Shown piece by piece: positions 1 to 8,530 of a DNA stretch of 45,862 nt. The notes under the pieces were generated by a model, which had not been told where the DNA came from, did no database searches, and saw only the letters and a program-made list of their open reading frames with translations. The first letter of the stretch is position 1. The number at the start of each line of letters is the position of its first letter. Where the stretch lies: positions 1 through 45,862 of the forward strand of contig NZ_JHVN01000022.1 of NCBI RefSeq assembly GCF_000620165.1. The letters run 5' to 3'. The stretch comes from Anoxybacillus tepidamans PS2. GTDB taxonomy: Bacteria > Bacillota > Bacilli > Bacillales > Anoxybacillaceae. The position numbers and the translations under genes are program-made.

Positions 1-218
1 AAAGCCGCCTTTCAACCAAAGACCATGCGGTCTTCGGTGTTATCCGGTATTAGCTCCGGTTTCCCGAAGTTATCCCGATCTTACGGGCAGGTTGCCCACG
101 TGTTACTCACCCGTCCGCCGCTAACTAAAAGGAGCAAGCCCCTTTTAGTCCGCTCGACTTGCATGTATTAGGCACGCCGCCAGCGTTCGTCCTGAGCCAG
201 GATCAAACTCTCCAAAGA
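1..218 (-). rRNA. 16S ribosomal RNA, 5' part
   Basis: Reading leftwards, the gene begins near 218 with GGAGAGTTTGATCCTGGCTC and continues through the conserved 5' domain (GTGAGTAACACGTGGGCAA and the region around ACCGGATAACACCGAAGACC). Only about 218 nt lie in the window; the rest continues beyond base 1. The exact mature 5' end is uncertain by a few bases. The leader between the last tRNA and the gene (219-304) carries the GTTCTTTGAAAACTGAAC stretch typical of Bacillus and Geobacillus rRNA leaders. The sequence fits Anoxybacillus, Geobacillus and Parageobacillus. Confidence 0.97.
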
Positions 219-304
219 AAGTTCTATTTCCATACTCAATCATTATTGACGTGGACGCTTCGTTTTGTTCAGTTTTCAAAGAACATCAAATATTAATTAC
301 TAGT

Positions 305-378
305 TGGAGCGGGTGATGGGAATCGAACCCACGACATCAGCTTGGAAGGCTGAGGTTTTACCACTAAACTACACCCGC
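305..378 (-). tRNA. tRNA-Gly (anticodon UCC)
   Basis: A complete cloverleaf reads leftwards. The acceptor GCGGGTG pairs with CACCCGC, the anticodon loop contains TTCCAA (UCC), the T arm has GGTTCGATTCC, and CCA is encoded. It is the last tRNA before the 16S gene. Confidence 0.95.
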
Positions 379-397
379 ATATATCATTTTTAAATAA

Positions 398-471
398 TCG
401 GGAAGACAGGATTCGAACCTGCGACCCCATGGTCCCAAACCATGTGCTCTACCAAGCTGAGCTACTTCCCG
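398..471 (-). tRNA. tRNA-Pro (anticodon UGG)
   Basis: The acceptor CGGGAAG pairs with CTTCCCG, the anticodon loop is TTTGGGA (UGG), and the T loop GGTTCGAATCC is present. CCA is not encoded. Confidence 0.95.
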
Positions 472-477
472 TCTTCA

Positions 478-554
478 TGGCGCGCTCGAGAGGATTCGAA
501 CCCCTAACCTTCTGATCCGTAGTCAGATGCTCTATCCAATTGAGCTACGAGCGC
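478..554 (-). tRNA. tRNA-Arg (anticodon ACG)
   Basis: The acceptor GCGCTCG pairs with CGAGCGC. The anticodon loop CTACGGA gives ACG, which is read as ICG after deamination. GCCA is encoded at the 3' end. Confidence 0.95.
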
Positions 555-617
555 AAAACAAAGACATCTTTTAATATAACACATACACAATATCGATGTC
601 AACTTTTTTATTTCGTA

Positions 618-700
<83 letters not shown>

Positions 701-720
701 ATGACATCTGGTTAATATGG

Positions 721-802
721 TGCGGGTGGAGGGACTTGAACCCCCACGCCGTAAGGCGCCAGATCCTAAGTCTGGTGCGTCTGCCAATTCCGCCACACCC
801 GC
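721..802 (-). tRNA. tRNA-Leu (anticodon UAG)
   Basis: A class II tRNA with variable arm GCGCCTTACGGCGT. The acceptor GCGGGTG pairs with CACCCGC and the anticodon loop is CTTAGGA (UAG). CCA is not encoded. Confidence 0.95.
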
Positions 803-807
803 AAAAG

Positions 808-880
808 TGAGCCATGGAGGACTCGAACCTCCGACCCTCTGATTAAAAGTCAGATGCTCTACCTACTGAGCTAATGGCTC
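808..880 (-). tRNA. tRNA-Lys (anticodon UUU)
   Basis: The acceptor GAGCCAT pairs with ATGGCTC, the anticodon loop is CTTTTAA (UUU), and the T arm has GGTTCGAGTCC. CCA is not encoded. A second copy of its 5' third lies upstream at 1013-1038. Confidence 0.95.
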
Positions 881-1012
881 ATTTTAAAGTTGCAAGTAAA
901 ATCCTAAGCAATTAAAGCTTGTTAATTGCCTGACGTCCCGCTCTCAGAATGCTCGTTCAAGTGGTTGTTCGAGCGGTACGCTGTAGTTTGATCGAAGAAG
1001 ATGTTTCGATCG

Positions 1013-1038
1013 TGCTCTACCTGCTGAGCTAATGGCTC
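1013..1038 (-). pseudogene. tRNA-Lys 5' fragment (tRNA half duplication)
   Basis: 26 nt match the acceptor 5' strand and D arm of the intact tRNA-Lys (880-855) with one difference (CAGCAGG against CAGTAGG). The anticodon and T arms are missing; instead about 130 nt of unrelated sequence with small inverted repeats follows. The spacer near 892-915 (AAGTAAAATC..AAGCAATTA) also resembles the spacer near 1143-1163. This suggests an unequal duplication inside the tRNA array. Confidence 0.75.
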
Positions 1039-1046
1039 ATACCACA

Positions 1047-1121
1047 TGGCTGGGCTAGCTGGATTCGAACCAGCGCATCACGGAGTCAAAGTCCGTTGCC
1101 TTACCGCTTGGCTATAGCCCA
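1047..1121 (-). tRNA. tRNA-Gln (anticodon UUG)
   Basis: The acceptor TGGGCTA pairs with TAGCCCA, the anticodon loop is CTTTGAC (UUG), the T arm has GGTTCGAATCC, and GCCA is encoded at the 3' end. Confidence 0.95.
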
Positions 1122-1164
1122 TCAATACAAACCAACGATATCAAGTAAAATCAAAGCAATTATA

Positions 1165-1240
1165 TGGCGGTCCCGACGGGACTCGAACCCGCGATCTCCT
1201 GCGTGACAGGCAGGCATGTTAACCACTACACTACGGGACC
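1165..1240 (-). tRNA. tRNA-Asp (anticodon GUC)
   Basis: The acceptor GGTCCCG pairs with CGGGACC, the anticodon loop is CTGTCAC (GUC), and GCCA is encoded. Confidence 0.95.
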
Positions 1241-1256
1241 AAACAATGGTTGTAAA

Positions 1257-1329
1257 TGGAGGATGACGGGATCGAACCGCCGACCCCTTGCTTGTAAGGC
1301 AAGTGCTCTCCCAGCTGAGCTAATCCTCC
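1257..1329 (-). tRNA. tRNA-Val (anticodon UAC)
   Basis: The acceptor GGAGGAT pairs with ATCCTCC, the anticodon loop is CTTACAA (UAC), and the T arm has GGTTCGATCCC. CCA is not encoded. Confidence 0.95.
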
Positions 1330-1398
1330 TTACCCGAACAAAACGGGAGGTGATGTTTCGAAACATTCCCATCGCCTCCCGATAAACAGATAAATCGA

Positions 1399-1470
1399 TG
1401 ACCCGTACGGGATTCGAACCCGTGTTACCGCCGTGAAAGGGCGGTGTCTTAACCACTTGACCAACGGGCC
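1399..1470 (-). tRNA. tRNA-Glu (anticodon UUC)
   Basis: The acceptor GGCCCGT pairs with ACGGGTC through one wobble pair. The anticodon loop is CTTTCAC (UUC) and the T arm has GGTTCGAATCC. CCA is not encoded. Confidence 0.95.
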
Positions 1471-1489
1471 ACACCATAATATATCGAAG

Positions 1490-1582
1490 TGGCGGAGAAG
1501 GCGGGATTTGAACCCGCGCGCCGCAAAAACGCGACCTAACGGTTTAGCAAACCGTCCCCTTCAGCCACTTGGGTACTTCTCC
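1490..1582 (-). tRNA. tRNA-Ser (anticodon GCU)
   Basis: A class II tRNA of 93 nt with a long variable arm. The acceptor GGAGAAG pairs with CTTCTCC, the anticodon loop is TTGCTAA (GCU), and GCCA is encoded. Confidence 0.95.
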
Positions 1583-1584
1583 AA

Positions 1585-1659
1585 TGGCTCCGCAAGTAGG
1601 ATTCGAACCTACGACCTACCGGTTAACAGCCGGTTGCTCTACCGCTGAGCTATTGCGGA
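1585..1659 (-). tRNA. tRNA-Asn (anticodon GUU)
   Basis: The acceptor TCCGCAA pairs with TTGCGGA, the anticodon loop is CTGTTAA (GUU), and GCCA is encoded. It is the first gene of the leftward tRNA-rRNA transcription unit. Confidence 0.95.
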
Positions 1660-1701
1660 ATAAATATTATTACCATATTTATCATACTTCTGACGTTTTT
1701 C

Positions 1702-1730
1702 ATTATAGCGATGGATTTATTGATTGTCAA
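1702..1730 (-). promoter_or_regulatory. Sigma-A promoter of the tRNA-16S unit
   Basis: Read leftwards: TTGACA (1730-1725), a 17-bp spacer, TATAAT (1707-1702). Both hexamers are perfect consensus. It lies 43 bp upstream of tRNA-Asn, as expected for a strong stable-RNA promoter. Between it and the sprT-like gene (1731-1887) is only AT-rich sequence. Confidence 0.92.
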
Positions 1731-1887
1731 CGTCTTTTTCTTTTTTTCAATTTTCTTTTGTTATCGTCTATCAGCGACGGCTTTTATAATTTAACATACA
1801 TATATTAAATATGTCAACATTGTATTTCAAAAATATTTTATAAAACATTTAAAGGAAATTATAACGCCCCCTTCCTTGAAACTAAAC

Positions 1888-2358
1888 TCAACTCTCTCTG
1901 TTTGTTTTAATCATTCTCAACTTTCCATGACACTTTCCGCAAACATATCGTTGTGTATTCATTTTCCTTTTACGTTCATATACTAACCCGCACTGAAGGC
2001 ACGCATACAGATAATGAGCACTTACCGCTTGTCGATTCTGGTTGGGCAGAGGACGGCAGTAACGAGGCGCCTGCACTCGATGCAATAATGCTCGAAAATC
2101 ATTATCGCGATGTCGATATCCTTTCCCTTCTAAATGCAAATGATAATGGCACAGTTCATGTTTAATAATCGAGATAAGCTCCTCTTCTCCAAATGCCTCA
2201 TAGTACTTCGGATTAATCTCGATATTATGGGATCTCAGTAAATAGCGGCCTCCCGTTGTTCGTAAACGCGGGTTAAATAACGCTTTATGCTGGAATGGCT
2301 TTTGAAAAAACTGTAAAGATACTTGCTCTACTAGCTTTTGTAGTTCATTTTGCTCCAT
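1888..2358 (-). CDS. sprT: SprT-family zinc metalloprotease-like protein
   Basis: A 156-aa cytoplasmic SprT-like protein (YdcK in B. subtilis). The HELCH motif (in [15 protein letters not shown]) supplies the HExxH-type zinc site, and the C-terminal zinc ribbon has CLQC and CGKC pairs. Family members are metal-dependent peptidases related to the SprT/Spartan group; the physiological substrate in Bacillus is not established. An in-frame GTG at 2379 would add 7 residues, but the ATG at 2358 is preceded by GGTGGGGAG at proper distance and is preferred. It is divergent from cmpA, and this neighbourhood (sprT-like, cmpA, tex) is the one found in B. subtilis. Confidence 0.88.
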   Translation of the reverse strand: MEQNELQKLVEQVSLQFFQKPFQHKALFNPRLRTTGGRYLLRSHNIEINPKYYEAFGEEELISIIKHELCHYHLHLEGKGYRHRDNDFRALLHRVQAPRYCRPLPNQNRQAVSAHYLYACLQCGLVYERKRKMNTQRYVCGKCHGKLRMIKTNRES

Positions 2359-2441
2359 ACTCCCCACCTTTTCTGACACAGGACGACTTCCCTATACATA
2401 CATTATATACTACCTTTTTCAAAATGGAGGGGGTACTTTTG

Positions 2442-2555
2442 ATGCCAACTTGGCTAAAAAACCAAATGCGCCGTGCTTATTACGAAAAAAATCGCTATCA
2501 AATTAAGCTGTTAAACCAATGCTGGTTTTTTTATCAAAAAAAACACTGCTCATAA
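2442..2555 (+). CDS. cmpA: CmpA, cortex morphogenetic protein
   Basis: A 37-aa protein beginning MPTWLKNQM and ending QKKHCS, the same length and nearly the same sequence as B. subtilis CmpA. In B. subtilis CmpA couples coat assembly to cortex formation during sporulation by acting with the ClpXP adaptor pathway on SpoIVA. The start at 2442 follows GGAGGGGG (about 2426-2433). A longer reading frame upstream (from 2295) is out of keeping with the family. Its stop codon lies inside the bidirectional terminator it shares with tex. The gene indicates a spore former. Confidence 0.92.
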   Translation: MPTWLKNQMRRAYYEKNRYQIKLLNQCWFFYQKKHCS

Positions 2556-2568
2556 AAGCAGTGTTTTT
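2539..2568. terminator. Bidirectional terminator between cmpA and tex
   Basis: The stem AAAAACACTGCT (2539-2550) pairs perfectly with AGCAGTGTTTTT (2557-2568) around a 6-nt loop, with A/T tracts on both sides. The stops of both convergent genes fall in the hairpin. Confidence 0.88.
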
Positions 2569-4732
2569 ACTCTTGCGGCGGAAGCATCGATAATGAAATT
2601 CTGCCTTTCGCTGCATCTACATTCTCTACCCATACCTTTACAACATCTCCAACTGATACAACATCGAGCGGGTGCCGTACATATTGTTTGCTTAACTTAG
2701 AAATATGCACAAGTCCATCTTGCTTGACACCGATATCAACAAAAACGCCAAAGTCCACAACATTGCGCACCGTTCCCTCTAATTCCATTCCTTTTTGCAA
2801 ATCTTCCATTTTTAATATATCTTTTCGTAATAATGGCTTTGGCAATTCATCACGCGGGTCTCGTTCCGGACGAATTAAAGCATCCACAATATCCTTTAAT
2901 GTTAACTCACCGATACCAAGCGTTTCCGCTGTATCTTTAATCGATATCGTCTGTAAAAACTCACGAAGCGAATCAGTTCCAATATCAGCTGTCGTAAAAC
3001 CGACTTGCTTCAACAGCTTTTTCACTTCTTCGTAACGTTCAGGATGAATCGGTGTTCGGTCTAACGGTTCATCACCATCTATAATCCGTAAAAAGCCGAT
3101 GCACTGCTCGTATGTTTTAGCCCCTAGACGCGGAATGGATTTTAGCTCATTTCGGTTTTTAAATTTTCCTTGCTCTTCTCTTCTTTTAACAATATTTTCG
3201 GAAACGGATTTCGACAATCCTGATACGTACTGCAAGAGAGAAACAGAGGCAGTGTTGACATTGACACCAACTTGGTTGACAACTGTTTCGACAACAAAAC
3301 GAAGTGATTCTTCTAATTTTTTTTGTGAAACATCATGCTGATATTGACCGACACCAACGGATTTTGGATCAATTTTTACTAATTCGGCAAGGGGATCTTG
3401 TACACGTCGGGCGATGGAAACCGCACTCCGCTCCTCTACCTGAAGGTCTGGAAACTCTTTTCGCGCCAAATCGGATGCGGAATATACACTGGCCCCTGCT
3501 TCGTTGACAATGATATAAAACACATCTTGCGGAAGCTGCTTTAAAGTATCCGCAACAAATTGTTCTGTTTCTCGCGACGCTGTGCCATTGCCTATGGCAA
3601 TCATTTGCACCCTATACTCTTGTACCAAACGCAAAAATTTCTCCCGCGCCTCATCCAATCGCGCCTGAGGAGGATGAGGGTAAATAACATCAATTTTTAA
3701 TAACCTTCCCGTCTCATCTACAACAGCCAACTTGCATCCTGTCCGATACGCTGGGTCCACGCCGAGAACGATCTTTCCTTTTAACGGCGGCTGCAATAGC
3801 AGATTACGTAAATTCTCAGCGAAAATATGAATCGCTCTTTCTTCAGCTTTCTCTGTTAATTCATTGCGAATATCTCGCTCGATCGAAGGTTCAATTAAAC
3901 GTTTATAACTGTCCTCAACCGCTTCGAACAAATAGGAAGTTGCCGGAGATTGTGAATTCGTCACTATTTTCGTTTTTATATAGCTGATAATCTCCTCAAC
4001 CGGCGCCTGAATCGCTACGCGAAGCACGTTGTCTTTTTCACCGCGGTTAAGTGCTAGAATGCGGTGCGGGACGATTTTATGAATCGGTTCTTCATACTCG
4101 TAGTACATTTCGTACACATTCTTCTCGTCCTTCTCAATTTCCTTTCCAGAGGATGTGATAATTCCTTTTTTCCATGTACATGCCCGAATCCACTGGCGAA
4201 TCGAAGCGTTATCTGAAATTTGCTCAGCTATGATATCTTTCGCCCCTTGAAGCGCTTCATTGGCAGTTTGCACTCCTTTTTCCTCGTCGATAAATTGTGC
4301 CGCTTTTTCTTCCGGCGATGGATCCATCGGACATGTAAGCAGCCACTCCGCTAACGGTTCTAACCCTTTTTCCTTCGCGATCGTTGCCTTTGTGCGGCGC
4401 TTTTGCCTATAAGGGCGATATAAATCTTCCACTTGCTGCAATTTTGTTGCTTTCTTGATCTCCGCTTTTAGATCATCTGTCAGCTTCCCTTGCTCTTCAA
4501 TAAGGCGCAACACCTCTTCTTTCCGCTGCTCTAAATTTTGCAGGTAATTCCATTTTTCGAGTATGTCGCGAATTTGCACCTCATCTAAAGCGCCTGTTAA
4601 TTCTTTTCGATAACGGGCAATAAACGGAACTGTATTGCCTTCCTCAGAAAGGGAAATCACATTGTTAACCTGCTGCGGAGAGAGTTGCAGTTCCTTCGCA
4701 ATAATATGAACAAGTGATTCTGTTTTGACCAA
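2567..4732 (-). CDS. tex: Tex-family RNA-binding transcription accessory protein
   Basis: A 721-aa cytoplasmic protein (YdcI in B. subtilis). The N-terminal helical region is followed by a YqgF/RNase H-like domain (around residues 315-440, GKIVLGVDPAYRTGC), helix-hairpin-helix motifs (around 490-550, NTASVSLLQYVSGL) and a C-terminal S1 RNA-binding domain (about 645-720, VVDFGVFVDIGVKQDGLVH). Full length for the family. The start is TTG, preceded by GGGGG at 9 nt. Tex proteins bind nucleic acid and interact with the transcription machinery. In B. subtilis the sigB operon separates ndoA and tex; here only 141 bp with a terminator do. Confidence 0.95.
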   Translation of the reverse strand: MVKTESLVHIIAKELQLSPQQVNNVISLSEEGNTVPFIARYRKELTGALDEVQIRDILEKWNYLQNLEQRKEEVLRLIEEQGKLTDDLKAEIKKATKLQQVEDLYRPYRQKRRTKATIAKEKGLEPLAEWLLTCPMDPSPEEKAAQFIDEEKGVQTANEALQGAKDIIAEQISDNASIRQWIRACTWKKGIITSSGKEIEKDEKNVYEMYYEYEEPIHKIVPHRILALNRGEKDNVLRVAIQAPVEEIISYIKTKIVTNSQSPATSYLFEAVEDSYKRLIEPSIERDIRNELTEKAEERAIHIFAENLRNLLLQPPLKGKIVLGVDPAYRTGCKLAVVDETGRLLKIDVIYPHPPQARLDEAREKFLRLVQEYRVQMIAIGNGTASRETEQFVADTLKQLPQDVFYIIVNEAGASVYSASDLARKEFPDLQVEERSAVSIARRVQDPLAELVKIDPKSVGVGQYQHDVSQKKLEESLRFVVETVVNQVGVNVNTASVSLLQYVSGLSKSVSENIVKRREEQGKFKNRNELKSIPRLGAKTYEQCIGFLRIIDGDEPLDRTPIHPERYEEVKKLLKQVGFTTADIGTDSLREFLQTISIKDTAETLGIGELTLKDIVDALIRPERDPRDELPKPLLRKDILKMEDLQKGMELEGTVRNVVDFGVFVDIGVKQDGLVHISKLSKQYVRHPLDVVSVGDVVKVWVENVDAAKGRISLSMLPPQE

Positions 4733-4780
4733 ATCAACTAACCCCCAACTATGTAATAATGGCTATTTTAACAAAAAATA

Positions 4781-4809
4781 AAAATAGCTACAAATAATGC
4801 AGCTATTTT
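4781..4809 (-). terminator. Terminator after ndoA
   Basis: AAAATAGCT (4781-4789) pairs with AGCTATTTT (4801-4809). On the leftward strand a T-rich run follows. It separates the alr-ndoAI-ndoA group from tex. Confidence 0.75.
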
Positions 4810-4873
4810 CCAACGAGCGTTTATATCATTACTAATATGAACAAATCTAGTGCACATGATCTGTTCCTTTGGG

Positions 4874-5224
4874 TTAAAAGTCAATGAGTCCTAGGCTAAT
4901 TTGAAGTGCCTCATCCACTTTATCCATCATTTCGTCATCTAAATGCGTAATCTTGTCTGTTAGCCGTTGTTTGTCAATCGTCCGAATTTGTTCTAAAAGA
5001 ATGACGGAGTCCCGTTCAAATCCATAGCGTTTCGCATCAATTTCCACATGCGTCGGCAACTTTGCTTTCTGGATTTGCGCCGTAATCGCCGCCACAATGA
5101 CCGTCGGACTAAAGCGATTCCCGATATCGTTTTGAATCACTAATACCGGGCGAACGCCTCCCTGTTCAGAGCCAACTACTGGGGAAAGATCCGCAAAATA
5201 AACGTCGCCACGCTTCACAATCAA
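4874..5224 (-). CDS. ndoA: EndoA / MazF-type mRNA interferase toxin
   Basis: A 116-aa endoribonuclease toxin, nearly identical in length and sequence layout to B. subtilis EndoA (NdoA), which cleaves RNA at UACAU. The MazF fold begins [15 protein letters not shown]; the catalytic Arg25 (GVRPV) and Thr48 (AAITAQ) are both present, so the toxin should be active. It is translated 4 nt after the antitoxin ndoAI, as usual for type II pairs. It lies downstream of alr as in Bacillus. A terminator follows; the RsbR-sigB genes usually found next are missing. Confidence 0.96.
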   Translation of the reverse strand: MIVKRGDVYFADLSPVVGSEQGGVRPVLVIQNDIGNRFSPTVIVAAITAQIQKAKLPTHVEIDAKRYGFERDSVILLEQIRTIDKQRLTDKITHLDDEMMDKVDEALQISLGLIDF

Positions 5225-5228
5225 AGCA

Positions 5229-5510
5229 TTACCCCCCGCTAACTAAACGTTCAACGGTGTGGTCGGCCTCATATTCTGCAAGAAACGCTTCCGATGCAAT
5301 TGATAAATTAATTTTCGCCATCTCCATGTAACCGCGTCTCATGGCCTCACGAATTTGCCGTTTTTTCCGTTCACGAATATACATCTTTGTCGCTTGGTAA
5401 ATGAGTTCATTGCGATTACCATTTTCTTGTTTTACAAGGCCATCTAACTCAGTCAATAATGCTTGAGGCAAGCGAACGACGATTTCCGTTGTCGCGCTAG
5501 ATTCAGACAC
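5229..5510 (-). CDS. ndoAI: EndoAI / MazE-type antitoxin
   Basis: A 93-aa ribbon-helix-helix antitoxin partner of EndoA. The N-terminal half ([25 protein letters not shown]) forms the dimeric RHH DNA-binding fold and the C-terminal tail (ending [10 protein letters not shown]) binds the toxin. A GTG start at 5510 gives MSESSATTE, matching B. subtilis EndoAI in sequence and length (93 aa), and stands 9 nt after GGAGG. The ATG six bases further up is too close to that site. Confidence 0.94.
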   Translation of the reverse strand: MSESSATTEIVVRLPQALLTELDGLVKQENGNRNELIYQATKMYIRERKKRQIREAMRRGYMEMAKINLSIASEAFLAEYEADHTVERLVSGG

Positions 5511-5651
5511 GAACATACACCTCCAAGAAACTGCAGCCAATTAGTTGCTCCCATATTCGAAAAATGCTCCTATTTTATAATACCATTAAATAAAAGCAAT
5601 GCAAAGTTAATTCCATTCTTCTTTACATTATCGTCTGAAAAAAATTTTTGT

Positions 5652-6833
5652 TTATACATAACGGTTGCCATCTAAAACAAAATTTCTCACTTCCATTATA
5701 CTCTTCTTTTTCAAAAAAATACGGGGAACCCGGTAACTTATTGTACAAGGGATCTCGTAATTAATCGTTCCAATATATTGAGCTACATCATCAATGGTCA
5801 CTTGCTCGCCGCCTTGTCTCCCAATTAGCGTTACTTGTGTTCCTACAGGTACTTTTTTAGGCAAACGAATCATCATTTGATCCATGCATATCCGCCCAAT
5901 AATCGGCACCTTCACCCCATCCACTAGTACTTGAAAGTTCTGCAACTTCCGGATCCAGCCGTCAGCATAGCCAATTGGAACCGTGCCGACCCACTCCTCA
6001 TCCTTTGCCGTATAAGTCGCCCCATAGCTGACTTTTTCTCCCGGCAACAATCGTTTTACATGGACTACACGACTGTGGAGGGAAAATGCTTCCTTCAACG
6101 CAAATGGTAAATGAGGCTTTATCTCAAGCGAAGGAGATAAACCGTACATCGCAATCCCGAAGCGAACAATATTGAATACTTTATCTGGAAACCTTAGGCT
6201 CGTAGCGCTGTTTCCACAATGAATCCATTTCGGCTTATATGGAAGCCAATCAAGCATTCGCAAAAAATTCTGATATTGAAATGAGAAATATTCCGTATTT
6301 ACCTCATCTGCCGTTGCAAAATGGGTATAAACCCCCTCTAATGAAAATAGCGGATGCTCATCAATGATAGCAACGATCCGTTTTGCTTCTTCCTGTTCCT
6401 TCACTCCAAGCCGCCCCATCCCCGTGTCCATTTTGAGATGAAAAGAAACCGGAAGTTCTTCCTTAAATAACTGTTTCGCCCTTTCAAGCCATTCAACTTG
6501 AAAGACGGTCAGCGCGATTCGTTCCCGCGCCGCTAGCTCCACATCTTCAGGCCGAACAGCACCTAAAACTAAAATCGGAGCTGTAACCCCCTTTTTTCGC
6601 AAAGCAAGCGCCTCGTCTAAAAATGCTACAGCTAAATGGGAAGCCCCCGCCTCCAGCGCGGTTTGTGCTACTTGTACATCACCATGCCCATACGCGTTCG
6701 CTTTCACAACCGCCATAATTTCCGTCCGATCATCTAAAAACTCTCTTAGAGAGGCCACGTTATAAAAAATCGCATCTAAGTCAATTTCAGCCCAAGTATC
6801 GCGATGAAATGAACCGACCATATTATCATACAC
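5652..6833 (-). CDS. alr: Alanine racemase
   Basis: A 393-aa PLP enzyme interconverting L- and D-alanine for peptidoglycan. The PLP lysine is Lys44 ([10 protein letters not shown]), and the C-terminal barrel carries the second catalytic tyrosine in the VSYGATYT region. Length is normal for Alr. Two starts are possible: ATG 6833 (AAGGAAG 3 nt away) or ATG 6821 ([10 protein letters not shown], about 11 nt away). D-alanine made here would feed Ddl and MurF encoded 6 kb away. The position next to ndoAI-ndoA is conserved in Bacillaceae. Confidence 0.96.
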   Translation of the reverse strand: MYDNMVGSFHRDTWAEIDLDAIFYNVASLREFLDDRTEIMAVVKANAYGHGDVQVAQTALEAGASHLAVAFLDEALALRKKGVTAPILVLGAVRPEDVELAARERIALTVFQVEWLERAKQLFKEELPVSFHLKMDTGMGRLGVKEQEEAKRIVAIIDEHPLFSLEGVYTHFATADEVNTEYFSFQYQNFLRMLDWLPYKPKWIHCGNSATSLRFPDKVFNIVRFGIAMYGLSPSLEIKPHLPFALKEAFSLHSRVVHVKRLLPGEKVSYGATYTAKDEEWVGTVPIGYADGWIRKLQNFQVLVDGVKVPIIGRICMDQMMIRLPKKVPVGTQVTLIGRQGGEQVTIDDVAQYIGTINYEIPCTISYRVPRIFLKKKSIMEVRNFVLDGNRYV

Positions 6834-6956
6834 TTCCTTGTAGTTTTTATATAAAAATTATTGTTCGTTATCTTCTCCATGTCAACTCTTGAACCTCTCT
6901 GACCTACTTGCTTCCCTCCTTAAGGCGGGAGTCTCCTCTTATTAGTGATAAAAAAA

Positions 6957-6981
6957 CAGGCTCTATTGATCAATGAGCCTG
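6957..6981 (-). terminator. Terminator after the YdcC-like lipoprotein gene
   Basis: CAGGCTC (6957-6963) pairs with GAGCCTG (6975-6981), followed leftwards by a 7-nt T run. Confidence 0.82.
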
Positions 6982-6992
6982 CCCCAAATTCT

Positions 6993-8006
6993 CTATTTGA
7001 TCGATTTTCCCTGTACAGAACGAGCAATCATCACCATTTCATCCTTGGTTAAATCGTCGGAAGCAATCATAAAATCAACACCTTTGTACGACCATGAGAG
7101 TGAATGATCTGTAAGAGCCCCAACCGCAAATCCTAAATCCACAGGTTCGCCGTTCACCAGAACAGAAGTGCTTGTCGTTGGCAATACGCGCGCTTTTTCT
7201 TGAATAAGCGTAAATGATTTTTCACCGCCAAACGTCATAATAATGCGTTTGCCATTGTCAGTTGCCACTTCTTTTTCATCCAATTGTTCTACACCTTTCG
7301 GTAAATTCACCGGATACATCACTTCAGCGGCTGCGTTTCCTTCTTTAGCCATTGTCGGCACTTCTAAGCGAGCACCTGTCATATTTTTCGTTGTATCGAA
7401 TGCGTCTTGATCGAATTTTTTATTAAATTCAATTTTCGAAAATTGTACCGTCAATAGCGCATTCATATCTGTGTCCATTACTTTTACTGATATAGGCGAC
7501 AAATCTTTTTTGCTGAGCGTGATCTCTTGCTTCGGAATCACTTTACTATTTGGATAATTTGTTTTCGTTTCAAACACATAGTATTGTTTTGTCGCTTTAA
7601 AGCTTGCTTTCTTATCACTTAAAATATCTTTTACTAAAGATTCATACAAATAGGCTTGGCTGCTGTTTTTTGGCCAATCGCTTTGGAAACGAAAACTTTT
7701 GTTTAACGCTGGAGTAATTACGAATACCCCTTCATCGTTGCGCAAAATCATCTGGTTTTGATTTTTTTCAGCGTTTTTCAAGCTCACGCGGTAATAGTGC
7801 GGCTGTTTATACCAAATTTCTACATCGTATACTTGTGGTTCTGTTCCCGTTTTGAGAGTCAATTTCGCTTTCGCTTGATAACTCGAAACTTCATCCATTT
7901 TCTCATCCAGCGCTTTGATTACGTCCCCCTGTGATTTTGTCCCGCATCCCGCTAATCCTAAAAGCAAAATGATGCCCAGCAATACGCCAAACAAACTTTT
8001 CCTCAT
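6993..8006 (-). CDS. ydcC: YdcC-type lipoprotein (LolA-like fold)
   Basis: A 337-aa exported lipoprotein. The signal peptide (MRKSLFGVLLGIILLLG) ends in lipobox LAGC with the lipidated Cys21. The mature part shows the alternating strands of LolA/LppX-type outer-membrane-lipoprotein-sorting-like proteins and ends with a DUF4367-like region (KGVDFMIASDDLTKDEMVMIA). In B. subtilis the homologue YdcC lies between acpS and alr as here; it is reported as a sporulation-associated lipoprotein but its function is open. The start is supported by AAAGGGG upstream. Confidence 0.88.
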   Translation of the reverse strand: MRKSLFGVLLGIILLLGLAGCGTKSQGDVIKALDEKMDEVSSYQAKAKLTLKTGTEPQVYDVEIWYKQPHYYRVSLKNAEKNQNQMILRNDEGVFVITPALNKSFRFQSDWPKNSSQAYLYESLVKDILSDKKASFKATKQYYVFETKTNYPNSKVIPKQEITLSKKDLSPISVKVMDTDMNALLTVQFSKIEFNKKFDQDAFDTTKNMTGARLEVPTMAKEGNAAAEVMYPVNLPKGVEQLDEKEVATDNGKRIIMTFGGEKSFTLIQEKARVLPTTSTSVLVNGEPVDLGFAVGALTDHSLSWSYKGVDFMIASDDLTKDEMVMIARSVQGKSIK

Positions 8007-8096
8007 GTTTTCAACCCCTTTGCCTCATATCAACGTTAGGAGACTCGCTCCTTTTTGCACTACCAATATATGAGACAGCTTGGTTGAATATGCAGA

Positions 8097-8462
8097 CTAG
8101 CATGACAAGCGTTCAACAATTACTTGGCCTACTGCATAATCGCGACTGTGCGAAATGGAAACGTGAATGCGGCACCCACCTAAGGCCACAGCAGCCACAG
8201 GTTTGCCGTATTCGTCGTTAATAATTTCAATATCTTGAAACGACAAATGTTTCCCAATCCCTGTTCCAATCGCCTTGGCATATGCTTCTTTGACAGCAAA
8301 TCTTCCTGCTAAAAATTCAGCTTTTCTTACATTCGACGATAATGAATCAAAAATATTTTTTTCCTTTTCTGTTAAAATACGATGGATAAACTTCTCATTT
8401 TGTTCCATCAATGTTTGAATTCTTTTCAACTCCACGATATCGATGCCAATTCCAACAATCAT
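8097..8462 (-). CDS. acpS: Holo-[acyl-carrier-protein] synthase
   Basis: A 121-aa enzyme that transfers 4'-phosphopantetheine from CoA to apo-ACP for fatty acid synthesis. The N-terminal GIGIDIVEL holds the metal-binding Asp8, and [14 protein letters not shown] carries the conserved Glu/Lys motif. [11 protein letters not shown] near the C-terminus is typical. Length is normal (~120 aa). It is divergent from the rhomboid gene. Confidence 0.96.
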   Translation of the reverse strand: MIVGIGIDIVELKRIQTLMEQNEKFIHRILTEKEKNIFDSLSSNVRKAEFLAGRFAVKEAYAKAIGTGIGKHLSFQDIEIINDEYGKPVAAVALGGCRIHVSISHSRDYAVGQVIVERLSC

Positions 8463-8530
8463 GGTCTTCTATCCTCTCTATCCTGTACATATAGTTTAAT
8501 AAACAAGCAGTCGGAAAGAGGAGCGGTTGT

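Noticed and set aside
1164-1808. Several 70-85 aa open frames over the tRNA cluster (for example translations containing GLEPAISCVTGR)
   Set aside because: They are translations of tRNA genes on the opposite strand, a well-known annotation artefact; no ribosome sites.
6913-6930. Near-palindrome TCCCTCCTTAAGGCGGGA between alr and the ydcC-like gene, considered as another TnpB-element end
   Set aside because: It has no loop, one mismatch, and does not align with the three confirmed hairpin copies beyond short G/C runs.
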